NCBI GenBank assembly: GCA_950022655.1
Contig: OX465587.1
Span: 27,965,716 to 28,029,715 of the forward strand
Length of the DNA stretch: 64,000 nt
Origin: Alentia gelatinosa
Lineage: Eukaryota; Annelida; Polychaeta; Phyllodocida; Polynoidae
Reading direction: 5' to 3'
Shown one piece after another: positions 1-10,332 of the stretch. How positions within the stretch are numbered: position 1 is the stretch's first letter; each line of letters begins with the position of its first letter. Under the pieces are notes generated by a model. It was not told where the DNA came from. It did not search any database and worked only from the letters and a program-made list of their open reading frames with translations. The translations under genes and the position numbers were made by a program.

Positions 1-2
1 TC

Positions 3-512
3 TTAACCCTTTTCCTGCAGCACCCAGTTCCTCTGACCACCATTGTACAGCAGGCATTGCCTGCATAAACGACCCTGCTACAGCAGGCACCTTTTTTGGA
101 AAATAGCAATGTCACATGATTTGATTTGAGTAATTTACCTTGTTAGCTGATAATACCAAATCAGAGGTCAATATGCCGTTTTAACCAGGTCAAAATTTCT
201 TTCAATTCAAACAATAATTTTTTTTATTTATTGAATTTTGTATATAAGTATCAATGATGCCTCTATGATGCCTGGAGGCATCATGCTGCCATAGTCAGGG
301 GAATGCCTGGAGGCACCATGTTGCCGTAGTCAGGGGAATGCCTGGAGGCACCATGCTGCCGTAGTCAGGGGAATGCCTGAAGGCATCATGCTGCTGTATC
401 CAGGGGAATGCCTGGAGGCATCATGCTGCTGTAGCCAGGGGAATGCCTGGAGGCATCATGCTGCTGTAGCCAGGGAATGCCTGGAGGCATCATGCTGCTG
501 TTAAAGGGTTAA
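3..512. mobile_element. TTAA-flanked short inverted-repeat element (piggyBac-like MITE) with internal minisatellite
   Basis: The element begins TTAACCCTTTTCCTGCAG and ends AAAGGGTTAA, so CCC/GGG termini are bounded by TTAA on both sides, as expected of piggyBac-type insertions (TTAA target). A second copy at 51108-51495 shares its left 100+ bases almost exactly and carries the same type of internal repeats. There is no open reading frame for a transposase, so it is non-autonomous. The assignment to piggyBac rests on termini and target site only. Confidence 0.7.
262..500. repeat. 35-bp minisatellite with palindromic core
   Basis: About seven tandem units of 35 bp (unit starts near 302, 337, 372, 407, 442, 476; the last spacing is 34). 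Each holds ATGCCTGGAGGCATCATG, a near-perfect palindrome (TGATGCCT/AGGCATCA), followed by a CTGCTGTAGCCAGGGGA-like spacer. The same core occurs at 51374-51490 and 61437-61530. Confidence 0.9.
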
Positions 513-1690
513 AGACAATATTATTGTCTCATACCATTTCTATGTGGTATGAGAAGTAAAAGAACTCTCATCTCGATAACTGTGTACTGGTGAGATTTCT
601 ACCTGAATTCATTACATAGATTCGATCACCACCCTTGTGGTGTAAAAGAACCTTGAGAAAGTCTGCTAAGGACTTGTAATGATTTACTGGACTTGAAATG
701 AAACCAAACAAAGAAACAAACAATCCCTACTCTAACATATATTCTAGATAGAAAACCGACTAAAATCCATACAGGTATATCTCACCCCTGTAGTCCCCTG
801 CCCCAACTAACCCAAATAGGTTTCCAGGCATGACAGTACACTCATGCCTCTGTAGGCAGCCATGCAGGCAGGGAGGGGATTTTAAATTTGCAATAACAAG
901 TTCTAAGTGGTGACCTATCTTTTAAATGGAAAGATTTGGTATTTCTATTCAGACTTGGTCGTATGACCTTAGCCATTTGCACTACTGCCACTTATGCGAC
1001 TGCCATCTGGACAGAAGACAAGACTTAACGTTCTGCAGAATATTGTTTTCTTTTGAGGGTTTTAAATTTTGGAGAAAAAAAACTAAATAGAAATGAGTAC
1101 TTTTTGATTAACTGAGCAAGCTTTTTCTTTATTTCATTTCAAGTCTCATCTTCAAGTAGAGAGTCTTCCTTAGTGTACATGCATAGCCTTCCCTATTGCA
1201 GAACAAGTTCAAGTCACACTTTAAACAATACAACATCAAATAGAATGTGTGGTTGAAGCACCTGTCCTATGACATGGTAGGAAGAGCATATCGTTTAGTG
1301 ACAGCACCACATGTCAAGCACCAGTTTCCCTAATGTGGGAGTCTCAAGGGTCAGCGATCATCCTCAGCAGTACAATTCTACCTATCAACACCCTCTTGCT
1401 CCTTTTAAAACAAAAATTGAATTCTTATTTTTCAAACAATAGCTACAAAAAGGACACCATATCATCTAATCGGGCACAGCTAGTATAAGGACAGGACATA
1501 CAAAGACACGACAAGAACACTTGAGTGAGCAAACCGATTCCCAACCGAACCTGTAATGGTTGACTGGACTTTAAATCAAACCAAACAAACAAACAAGAGG
1601 CAGAGCCATATTATGAATGTCTAAATGTTGTTTTTATTCATTCAAAGTAGCATGCTGTTTGGTAAAGCAACATCATCATTTACATAAAGT
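513..1690. other. No gene seen
   Basis: Non-coding sequence between the TTAA element and the acceptor array. A short direct repeat is visible (about 672-720 and 1548-1600, both ending in an ACCAAACAAA-type run). It may be intron of the gene whose last exon starts at 2035. Confidence 0.4.
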
Positions 1691-2075
1691 CTAATTTTCG
1701 TTTGCTATCTGTTCACAGGTACCGGAGCTCATCCACATGCAGTCAGAGGCCAACTCATATTACGAAAGTCTGATTGTTGCCTGCTATCTGTTTACAGGTA
1801 CCGGAGCTCGTTCACATGCAGTCAGAGGCCAAGCTGTATTACAAAAGTCTAATTGTTGCCTACTATCTGTTTACTGGTACCGGAGCTTGTTCACATGTAG
1901 CCAGAGGCCAAGTCATATTACAAAAGTCTAACTGTCATTTGCTATCTGTTTACAGGTACCGGAGCTTGTTCACATGTAGTCAGAGGCCAAGCCGTATTAC
2001 AAAAGTCTAATTGTCATCTACTATCTGTTTACAGGTACCGGAGCTTGTTCACATGCAGTCAGAGGCCAAGCCGTA
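1690..2075 (+). repeat. 79-bp tandem array of a splice acceptor plus exon start
   Basis: Five copies of CTATCTGTTTACAG followed by GTACCGGAGC begin at 1719, 1798, 1877, 1956 and 2035, exactly 79 bp apart. The last copy is the real start of the coding exon 2035-2184. The copy at 1877 has lost the acceptor AG (reads ACTG). The copies at 1877 and 1956 carry CAG to TAG at the eighth codon, so an exon starting there would stop at once. The copies at 1719 and 1798 stay open for some 70 codons in a different frame. Confidence 0.85.
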
Positions 2076-2184
2076 TTGTGCACGGATCCGGATGTTTATA
2101 CTACAGACCATTGGCATCTTCCTGGGTGTCGCTATCCTCCTGGTCATTGGCCTCACAGAGGAGTCATTCAGCAAGCTCTTCTAG
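2035..2184 (+). CDS. Last coding exon of an unidentified membrane protein (C-terminus)
   Basis: An acceptor (CTGTTTACAG) is followed by 49 in-frame codons and a TAG. The peptide runs VPELVHMQSEAKPYCARIR, then a roughly 20-residue hydrophobic stretch (FILQTIGIFLGVAILLVIGL), then TEESFSKLF and stop. This looks like a C-terminal transmembrane anchor or the last helix of a multi-pass protein with a short polar tail. An AATAAA lies 360 bp downstream. The upstream exons are outside the window, so the family cannot be named. The reading frame is clean, unlike the decoy copies just upstream, which supports this copy as the functional one. The alternative, a decayed exon of a dead gene, is less likely given the intact stop and poly(A) signal. 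Confidence 0.6.
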   Translation, partial: VPELVHMQSEAKPYCARIRMFILQTIGIFLGVAILLVIGLTEESFSKLF

Positions 2185-2190
2185 ACTTCA

Positions 2191-2362
2191 ACCATACAGT
2201 CTATGACCAACAGCTATTTTATTCTTGTATTTTACCATACAGTCTATGACCAACAGCTATTTTATTCTTGTATTTGACTATACAGTCTATGGCTAACAGC
2301 TATTTTATTCTTATATTTAACTGTACAGTCTACTACAAACAGCTATTCTATTCTTATATTAT
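2191..2362 (+). repeat. 43-bp tandem repeat in the 3' UTR
   Basis: Four units of 43 bp (starts near 2191, 2234, 2277, 2320) built on ACAGTCTATGACCAACAGC followed by TATTTTATTC. The array begins seven bases after the stop codon at 2184, so it lies in the presumed 3' UTR. Confidence 0.85.
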
Positions 2363-2544
2363 CTCTTCTGTATATGTGAGAGATGACCCAGTGTATATGT
2401 GTTTTGGGAAATCTAGCAAAGGTGTACTGTAGGTATCTGGACGATACGCTTCATAGCCAGCACGCTTAGTTTTTCAGCAAGTGACTGATGGACCATACTT
2501 TTTTCTTAGAATTTATGTAAGAATTAATTTAAGAGCTGACTTCA

Positions 2545-2550
2545 AATAAA
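2545..2550 (+). promoter_or_regulatory. Poly(A) signal AATAAA
   Basis: The canonical hexamer lies 361 bp after the stop codon of the exon at 2035-2184 and is the first good candidate for its 3' end. Confidence 0.5.
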
Positions 2551-4471
2551 GATCAGGAGATAGCAAAAGATGTGTGGAAAACAGATTGTAGGATTATATT
2601 TTGATGCACAATAGTCAAAATATGATTATTTGCTGTTGTTTGTTACCTGGTTTACCGCAAGTGCGAGAATGTCGCCTACCGAAAACGAAGCGTATCATTC
2701 AATTTACAGAGCATATCGTCCAAAGTGTGCTGGCTCCTGAGCGTATTGTCCAGTATTCATACTTATATAGAACTGCATCAAGAATCATATAGATACACAA
2801 TACGCCATGAGTTTGGATGTGCCCGCATCATCATCAGGGCGAAGCCGAGTGACTATTATGGCACATCCAAACAAGTGGAATAGTGTCAATTTTACGATTC
2901 GAGTGTGGTTCTGCATTTATCTTACCCCTTTCTATGACATTAAGTAGCATCAGAATATCAGAATAATTAGAATAGACTTAGCAAATCCATATGACGTCAT
3001 CTCACCTACACTACACCACGGCTGTGGTGTAGTTTTGTCACTTTGTGAGGGTGATCGTTGAGTATTTTTTCCTAATGTTATTTCTATGGCTAAACTTGTA
3101 CCAGGGATGAGATAATGTACTGCTCTCACTAATTATCATATCTGAGAGAGGGATAACGGTTGGATTAATCCACTTTCTTATATGATTTGAAAATAAGCAA
3201 TATGAGTTGGAGGAGTGAACTTTTTATTACCATTCATTTTAGAATAGAGCACATTGACATTATCATCATACATTGAATGTCTTAATATGTGATACAAAGC
3301 TTTTGAATTTGATTTATCATAAGCTGTTTCAATTTGTGATTATTGTGTTTGATAAAATGATTATAGACACAGGTCGATATATACAAAGATAGTACCTGTT
3401 AGCTCGTAGTTTCCATAAATAGATATATATATATATCATTATTAGTTCATGATATTTTTAATGTTAAAACCAGAATTTGCAAAATATAACAAATCTAATC
3501 TGTAATATTGAATATATCACATTGATGTCAACTAAACCATCTAACATAGATTTTTATGAGGTACCACATATTTCCATCTTTGACTGTCACCCTAACAGAA
3601 CAAATTACTTTTCTATTAGCAAAGTTTCGGTGAATTTCTCAGCATTATGTATGTTCATTTCAATAAGATGAAAATTAAAAATAAGTAAATTTCAATTGAT
3701 TATAAAACATGCTATAGAAAAATAATGGACAAGGATCGATGCTATATAACAATATACGATGGGTCCAAGCATTTACCTTTGATATTAATGAACCATTCTT
3801 ATATTGAAAGTTGAATACTTGACTAAACGAACCGTGGCTGTACATGATCGTTGTTCCTACTGAAGCTCCATTCCAAATTTCCTGTGATGTAAGATTTATG
3901 TTATATTCTATGGTATATGTATTTGTTTTCATGATTTGTTATCTTTGAAGGGCATCAGATATCCAAAAATTGTGATTATTATAATAATTGATATACTAAG
4001 CTGATGTGCGTATCTACATGTGACCCTTCAAGACTTGGTTATATACTGAACCAAACCTGCAATAAATGGGTTCAGAATTGGTTCAAATAATAAGGACATA
4101 AACAAATTTATCCGATTGCAAAAGGATATTTTGGTAGACGTGAATGGTAGCTGAGTGTGACCACGGTTCTTTCGGAGAAATCGGGGCCCGATTTACAAAA
4201 AATCAGGACCCCGATTTTTTTCGAGGAGGTTCCCAATATGCAAATGGATTTTTATCGATTTAACTCTTAATCACAAGTATGTTCACCAAACAGTGCCCTC
4301 TTGTGCATCATGATAGATACTGCCTATGAGCATAGGTATCATGGATACTGTTAGCCATAGCTAACCAAACAACACTCCTGGGTGCAGCTGTGCTGCCCTC
4401 TATCAGACATACTTGTAGGTATATGGCAAAAGACTGACTACACTGGCAGCCAGAGCTACACAAAGTTAGTT
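2551..4471. other. Intergenic; no gene seen
   Basis: AT-rich sequence. It holds one foldback remnant (2806-2940), a short TA run near 3424-3437 and a small hairpin near 4170-4225 (AAATCGGGGCCCGATTT followed by a second near-copy). Short open frames here have no recognisable homology or splice context. Confidence 0.4.
2806..2940. mobile_element. Foldback element remnant (hairpin arm plus start of right module)
   Basis: GTTTGGATGTGCC and GGCACATCCAAAC form an inverted repeat around a central GCGAAGCCGAGTGAC (2839-2853). It is followed by ATTTATCTTACCCC, which matches the TTTATCCTACCCC start of the right module seen complete at 8866-9149 and elsewhere. The far end (GGGGTAGGATAA) is missing. Confidence 0.55.
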
Positions 4472-4754
4472 CAGGGACCTGTTTTGCTAGTTTCCCAACA
4501 TGTCTAGATGGCGTCTGTGACACCATATAGACAGATTGGGGTTGACTACTGTCGTGACAACAAAAGTAGCGCTTGCACAAGTGGCGCTGTAGTGTCACTG
4601 TTCGCAACACCGACATTGTGACACAACATGTGACAATAGATGTGACATGCGTTATGAAACGTGACATCTTTTTGTCCGTTCTTGCTTGCACTGTTGGTGC
4701 TGCTTTTCATGTCTGTCTAATACTTTTGTCACAAAACTAGTGAAACAGGTCCCT
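4472..4754. mobile_element. MITE with CAGGGACCTGTTT termini
   Basis: Left end CAGGGACCTGTTTTGCTAG and right end CTAGTGAAACAGGTCCCTG are inverted repeats. A related element is at 11503-11815. The 127-codon minus-strand open frame inside (4308-4691) crosses the left boundary and has no recognisable domain. Confidence 0.75.
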
Positions 4755-6179
4755 GGTCGGGTTAAATAAGTGGCCACCTTTACTCAGTAGCGGGACCTGT
4801 TTGTTACTCTCCTACCAGATCTTTCATACTGCTTCGAGGGTGTGATCAGTCATAACCTCAAAGCCAATTCACCATTTTGTTATTTCCTTTTGTGTGTGTT
4901 TTTCGAACAGAACCACAATAAAGCTAGATTTCATAGCGATTTGTTAAGCTATGAATCTTACTTATCGTCGAAGGGGTTGGTTGCCAAACTAAAGACTGGC
5001 TAATAGTACCCATGATTGCTCTACTGCTATAGGAGACAATGTTGCTTATTGCTTTCTTGCGCGGGGTTTTACTTTACCTGGAAATCATTAAACGCCATTA
5101 TAAAACAAGTCTCGTGATACGGATTGCACGAATTATTAATTCATGCACAGTGTGCAGAATAAAATACATACAGCTGGCCAGTAGGTATGGGATATTCATG
5201 CATAGGTATATAATTTTATCTCACCCCAGATACTTTTTCTCCATAGACTTAACATTGGGAACTCGTATCTAACGCCTATTAGATATTTATGAAAAATATC
5301 CAATGGGGGATAATGTCACAAATGTTAGCCCATTAGTCAATGTGAAGGGTGAGATAAATTCAGAAACCCATTCAAGTTTAGGGTCAGAGCTCGATCCCAT
5401 CTCATTTGAATCACGTAGTAATTCACTCGGCTTCGCCTTGTAAATTACTACATGATTCAAACTCGATGGGATACGGGCTCAGACCCTAAACTTTCATGGG
5501 TTTCCTCTATAGTATAAAATGACCTGACTATGCTGTACAAGCTATAAAACGAGATGATGATTTACGGCTGGTATGGAACAAAGCGTTTAAATCGAGTCTG
5601 AACTGTAAATTATTTTGTTGTTGTAAACATTTTTATTGCTTTCAACTTTTACAAATCGTTCTTCCAGGCAATAATATGGTGCGTTAACAGAAAACTACTC
5701 TTGGATCCTACTCATGAGCATAATTATCATCGAGTTGTATAGCTTGTATAAGCATAGTAGGTTGTTAAATATCTATTATATCCCAAACTTGGCCTAACAA
5801 CTTTTTTTTTGTATGATGCATGCCGAAATGATGCAGATTTACAGTATAAATCAGTCATGGGTATATCATGATTCAATGATTCAATGATTTCTGGTTGCTG
5901 GTTTAGTAGGATAACGCAGACTTATATATTTAACCATAGCTTATTAAGTATTCTACGCTAAGTTTCTCATACAAAATGTGATATCAGATGGGAAGAACCT
6001 GTTAGAATGATGTTTCTGCCTTTGCATTAGCCCATTGTATAGCACAACTCGTAGTGAAACAGGCCAGTGATGACTAAGGTAGAATTTTCATGGGTGCTTG
6101 AATTATTTATTTCAAAGAGTTTCCGTACATAACGCAATTTTGAGATAAAGTTAGGCAACGTTCGGCACTGTATTCGGTG
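4755..6179. other. Intergenic; no gene seen apart from a foldback
   Basis: AT-rich sequence with one palindromic element (5341-5525) and a solitary GTGAAACAGGCC end near 6054 related to the CAGGGACCTGTTT family. No supported coding region. Confidence 0.4.
5341..5525. repeat. Foldback element with CACTCGGCTTCGCC core
   Basis: Arms TTTAGGGTCAGAGCTCGATC and the inverted GGGCTCAGACCCTAAAC surround AATCACGTAGTAATTCAC and its complement. The centre at 5423-5436 reads TCACTCGGCTTCGCC, the reverse complement of the GGCGAAGCCGAGTGA core of other foldbacks in the window. A shorter relative lies at 19751-19875. Confidence 0.75.
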
Positions 6180-6552
6180 CACCCCTCTCATAAGATCTCA
6201 CACTCTCGAAATGGTATTCTGTATTCCAGTCCAAATAAAACCACTAAGTACACAGTATTCCCGCTAGGTGGCATCATTATAGGAATCTGATGTACGTGTC
6301 TAGCATGGGAGGCAGGCAAGTGGATTCTCAAGGCTCTAAGCCTAGTTTGTTAAGAATTTTTCTCATATAGAGCGTAGTGAGAACCTTGCACAGAATACCA
6401 CTTATAGAGTGTGAGATCTTATGAGAGAGGTGCATAGTGAGAACCTTGTACAGAATACCACTCAGAGAGTGTGAGATCTTATGAGAGGGGTGCATAGTGA
6501 GAACCTTGTACAGAATACCACTCAGAGAGTGTGAGATCTTATGAGAGGGGTG
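6180..6552. mobile_element. MITE with perfect 28-bp terminal inverted repeats
   Basis: Starts CACCCCTCTCATAAGATCTC and ends GAGATCTTATGAGAGGGGTG. The inverted repeats match over 28 bp without mismatch. The inner right part contains a 60-bp tandem array. A shorter copy lies at 15860-15963. No coding capacity. Confidence 0.9.
6366..6552. repeat. 60-bp tandem repeat inside the MITE
   Basis: Three units of exactly 60 bp (TAGTGAGAACCTTG at about 6375, 6435, 6495), each ending in the terminal motif GTGAGATCTTATGAGAG. The right terminus of the element has therefore been amplified in tandem. Confidence 0.9.
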
Positions 6553-6665
6553 GACCAAGATCTGGCTTTATATGTGTATATAAATAACTACATGGTGCTA
6601 ACTTCACACTTCACACCAATAGTAGTGACACACCAAAATCGGAAATCTAGCATCCACAAAGGTTC

Positions 6666-7135
6666 CTGGGAAACTCAACCCGAAACGAACTCGACTCTTA
6701 GTTGTCAGGAACTCTTGACCCGTTTCTGGGAACTCGATTGGAGAACTCGACCCGTTTCAGATACTTATGAATAAGACATTTTCATATAGATGTAAAGGTC
6801 TGACTAGTTAGCTTTTAGACAAAGCTTTAGTTATTGAAAATAAGTCCAGTTATGTTTTGGGTTACCGATAGGGATATGGCTAGGGTTATGGATAAAATTA
6901 GGGATAGGGAAAGGGTTAGGGTTAAAGATATGCTTAGCGGAAGGGTTTTTCTCTTCCCCAGAGGGAACCAAATTTGAAATCAAGGTAACACACTTAATAT
7001 GATTTTAATCCACAGTTTTAATGTATCACCTGGATTGTGAAGATCTAAAATGAGTCGAGTTTATTAAGGGTCAAGTTCTTAAAACGGGTCGAGATTTTTT
7101 TAGGTTGAGTTCGTTACGGGTCGAGTTCTCCAGTT
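6666..7135. mobile_element. Degenerate foldback element rich in ACTCGACCCG
   Basis: The left arm (6670-6763) repeats GAACTCGACCCGTTTC-like words. The right arm (7045-7135) carries the inverted form (ACGGGTCGAGTTCTCC, TAAGGGTCAAGTTC). The middle has a GGGTTAGGG-like stretch that is too irregular to be telomeric. Confidence 0.6.
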
Positions 7136-7278
7136 TTCCTGCTGCTCAAAATGTGTCTGATCTTGTTCATACAGTGATGTATCCTACATAAAATGGGAGA
7201 GGCATTATTTCATTCAATAAAAACTACTCTATATTTCAATGTTGATAATGACATTTTAAGATGACAGAAGTGACTCTT

Positions 7279-7570
7279 ACTGTGCGAAAACCACCAGTTT
7301 ATTGATATATACGCCATCGCGTAAGTGCATGTATTAGCTGTCTATTGACACCTTTCCTCTTCGATATGTCAGTGTAATGGCTGTATTTGCGGCAAAGCAT
7401 ATATGAAGGGAAATATTGCCTACAGCACATGTATAAGCGGGTTGTATACATTTTACACATCTATAGATGAGGCATATACACAACAGAAAATAGGACTACC
7501 TTGTATACGCAAAATCCTACCTATATACGCCGGGTGTATACATATATAAACTGGTGGTTTTCGCGCAGTG
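7279..7570. mobile_element. MITE with ACTGTGCGAAAACCACC termini
   Basis: Left end ACTGTGCGAAAACCACCAGT and right end ACTGGTGGTTTTCGCGCAGT are inverted repeats of about 24 bp. The interior holds many TATATACGCC/GTGTATAC words. A larger relative is 16277-16987 in intron 3 of the transporter. Confidence 0.85.
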
Positions 7571-7642
7571 CCTGACAAAAACAATGGGCTGAATGAAATA
7601 AGTCAGTGGCGCCAAATTGCATAATCTAAGCTTTTCATTTCC

Positions 7643-7757
7643 TAGATGGGTCGTTTCCATTGACCATCGACTTTTCATCAGTAGTGCCAAAAGTGTGTCG
7701 GTGGTTCCCGATTATAGATCGGTGACATAAAATCGGCCGATGGAAACGGGCTTACAT
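7643..7757. mobile_element. Short MITE with GTTTCCAT termini
   Basis: GGGTCGTTTCCATTGACC at the left and CGGCCGATGGAAACGGGC at the right are inverted. The element is about 110 bp with subterminal ATCGAC/GTCGG words. Confidence 0.6.
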
Positions 7758-8603
7758 GGGTTCAGGACAGAAGTTTAATACAAGTGTATTTACTCAAGTT
7801 TAAAACTACACTTTTCATTTCAAGAGGTACTTATAGATTTTCAGGCCCCACTGATTGACTCTTATATTTCTCAAAATGAGGGTAACACATCTATATATGT
7901 ACATGTATATTTATTAACCACCGATTACAGTCTCCATAGAAATAGCATTGGGTATGAGTAATTTCCAAGTAGGAGATTACTGAAACCCGTAATCTCCTGA
8001 TTCTGAGATCAGTAAATCACTGCAAAAAGTTCCCAAAATGTAATCAAGCCCTTAGCAAGTGAAATGCAAACGAATACATGCAGTGACAACAGTAGATAAT
8101 ATTGAAGTGAAACAACATCACAATTGAGGTGAACTAAAAAATAGTTCAAGTTTGGTGAATTCAATTGTAGCTGCATCTCCTAAACTCTATAGTTGTCATA
8201 GGCTTTGTTCCTTATTTTATCGAGTATTTCAGTGCTATACATCCTCCGAAGAACATGTAAATCTGATGAATCGATCAACTACCTGGTGATTGATTGGAAA
8301 TCTTAATCAAAACTTTGTAACACACTGAAAAACTGTTGGGTTGATGATGGAAACTTGAGAAATATGGAGATAATAATGATTCTGGTAACAATACTTAAAA
8401 AGAACAATGCTTTCAAAACGAGAGAGTGAAGGAATACATCTTTGTCATAAGGCTACAGATATTTACCGTCAAGTTCGACAGAGCTGCCACCTCATGGGCA
8501 ATTCAGGAACTATATTTAGATTAGCTATAGGAGGCGCTTCGATAAAGGTTCAAATATTTGCAAATATAAAAGCACCAAAATTATTAGTTAGGGACAGTGG
8601 TTA
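7758..8603. other. Intergenic; nothing recognised
   Basis: AT-rich sequence with a weak inverted repeat (GGAGATTAC / GTAATCTCC) near 7972-8003. No supported gene. Confidence 0.35.
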
Positions 8604-8756
8604 GTGAATACAATATAAACTGGTTTCAGTTAAAAGTGACCGTAATCTCCTTCGATCAGACTCTACATAATTACCTCGCTATCGCTCGGAGATTACTAAG
8701 CGTCTAGTCCTAAGAGATAACTGCCGCTAGTATCTGACACCAGTTGATATTGTATA
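8604..8756. repeat. Foldback element, ATACAATATAAACTGG family
   Basis: GTGAATACAATATAAACTGG at the left and CACCAGTTGATATTGTAT at the right are inverted, with inner arms GTAATCTCC / GGAGATTAC around CTCGCTATCGCTCGG. A second family member is 38457-38594. Confidence 0.8.
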
Positions 8757-8865
8757 TGTCTTTACCTGAGTCTGGTATCAAATATGTAGATTATATTTTC
8801 AGAGTACAGTCTCACTATACCAATGCCACAGTCAACATGTATAGTCATACCTTAAAACTGGATGA

Positions 8866-9149
8866 GCCTTGGCCACCGTATGCCATGACTGGAGTTTGGC
8901 ATGAGGCGAGTTTGGCATGAGGCGAAGCCAAGTGAAGTCCGGAGCCAAAATTCCAGGAGTGGAATGCAGTGGCTAAGATTAAAACGAATCAGGTTTTCTT
9001 TTATCCTACCCCGTCTCCTCGATTTTGGAATATTACGTGATAACAATTCTGTATGCCGCTAGTTCCATATAAAACTCTGTATGTCAGTCAGCGTGGCATA
9101 CGGAAATTCAACGTTAAGTCTATGGGATTTTATATTAGGGGTAGGATAA
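8866..9149. mobile_element. Modular foldback element (hairpin + TTATCCTACCCC...GGGGTAGGATAA)
   Basis: The left half is a palindrome (TTGGCCACCGTATGCCATG ... ATGCAGTGGCTAA) centred on GGCGAAGCCAAGTGAAG. The right half begins TTTTATCCTACCCCG and ends AGGGGTAGGATAAT, an inverted-repeat pair. A near-identical copy is 15527-15804; more distant copies with different left arms are at 25426, 40306, 52656 and 61030. Confidence 0.8.
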
Positions 9150-9974
9150 TAGTTAATATCAAGTCTTGATCGGAGTATCTCCCTTAGTCCTATTTTTTAT
9201 AGTACAGAATGCACCAAACAAAATAAAAAACCATTGTACATAATAAATCACTGATGTTGGTAATGTGATGAAATAACTCTAAATGACATATTTGAATGCT
9301 TATTTTTGCTGCTACACTTCACTCATAATCAAGATGGACTAATAAATTAAGTTTTATTCAAATAATCTGTCTTGGTTTGTTTGTTCTCGCTCTCACATTC
9401 ATGTAAATTGCTCTCTTTAAAAGTATTCGCGCTCTTAAAATGAGGACTAATAATGAGAAAGATCTTTTTCTTTTTAAAGACTTTATTGACAGAAGGCATC
9501 ATACACTAGGTCCATGATTCTCAGCCTAACCGTCAGTTAGGTGACACAAAAAGTACTCAACTGAGCACAACAGATACAGGCATCAACTGATACAACCAAC
9601 AGGCGATATACCAACTTTCAGGTTGTTGTTATTAAAGCTAAAGTTTTTCCACAGTCTTCCCAGTGAACGAGTATTTTTCAGAGTCTGTAGGTTTTAGCTA
9701 ATAATTCTAACCTCCAGCGAAGGGGTCATATTTGTACTCCATGGGTGTTTCTGACGTGTATAGTCAATTATCCAGTTCATCATTAACTTCCCACACTCTT
9801 TTACAGGTAATTGCATCCGGAACAGTGCACATGAGTTTGTTATCACTCAGCGAGTGGGATAGTACAGGATAGCGACCTCCACAAAAGGGGTCTGTTTCGT
9901 ATAGTATGATTAGTTATCACTCTCCCACCCCAAGTTTGGTTTCAAGTTTCTGAGGTTCGCCGATAGACTGACCC
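9150..9974. other. Intergenic; nothing recognised
   Basis: No coding region, splice pattern or repeat that I can support. Confidence 0.35.
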
Positions 9975-10332
9975 AGTGTTTACACTAGACGATTCTCGCT
10001 GGCGATTCTGGCATTTTGCACCTCCTGACGACTTTCAGCAGTAAAAAGTTAGAAATAGTCTAATGTAATCGCCAAGCGTGTGGCAACTGCAGATGGTTTG
10101 TTTGCATCTGATTACACAATTCGGCACCACCTGACGACTATTGAAAATACTCTGACGCCGGCTAATATTTCAAGCCGGCTTGAATTAGTTGTCTAGACAG
10201 GCGGCGTTTCTGTGTCGTCAGTGTAAACGCTCAAGGACATTCTGAGCTTTTGGAGTGGACATTGCCACCACCTGACAATATTGACTTGATGGTCTGCAGT
10301 CACCACATATTTAATCATCAAGTGTAAACGGT
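9975..10332. mobile_element. MITE with AGTGTTTACACTAG termini (hAT-like appearance)
   Basis: Left end AGTGTTTACACTAGACGATT; right end CATCAAGTGTAAACGGT. An additional inward terminus, GTCGTCAGTGTAAACGCT, lies near 10217-10234. The copy at 34507-34853 is in the opposite orientation with the same internal extra terminus. Confidence 0.75.

Noticed and set aside
262..500. Regular 35-bp repeats that look like a CRISPR array
   Set aside because: Spacers are as conserved as the repeats, there are no cas genes, the surroundings are intron-bearing animal DNA, and the array sits in a TTAA-bounded element also found at 51108.
1774..2010. 78-codon open frame
   Set aside because: It is a reading of the 79-bp acceptor array, open by chance in the repeated unit; described as an array instead.
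4308..4691. 127-codon minus-strand open frame
   Set aside because: It overlaps the CAGGGACCTGTTT MITE and its boundary, shows no domain and has no splice or family support.
6880..6940. GGGTTAGGG-like stretch suggesting interstitial telomeric repeats
   Set aside because: Only two or three exact hexamers with irregular neighbours; it lies inside a foldback element.
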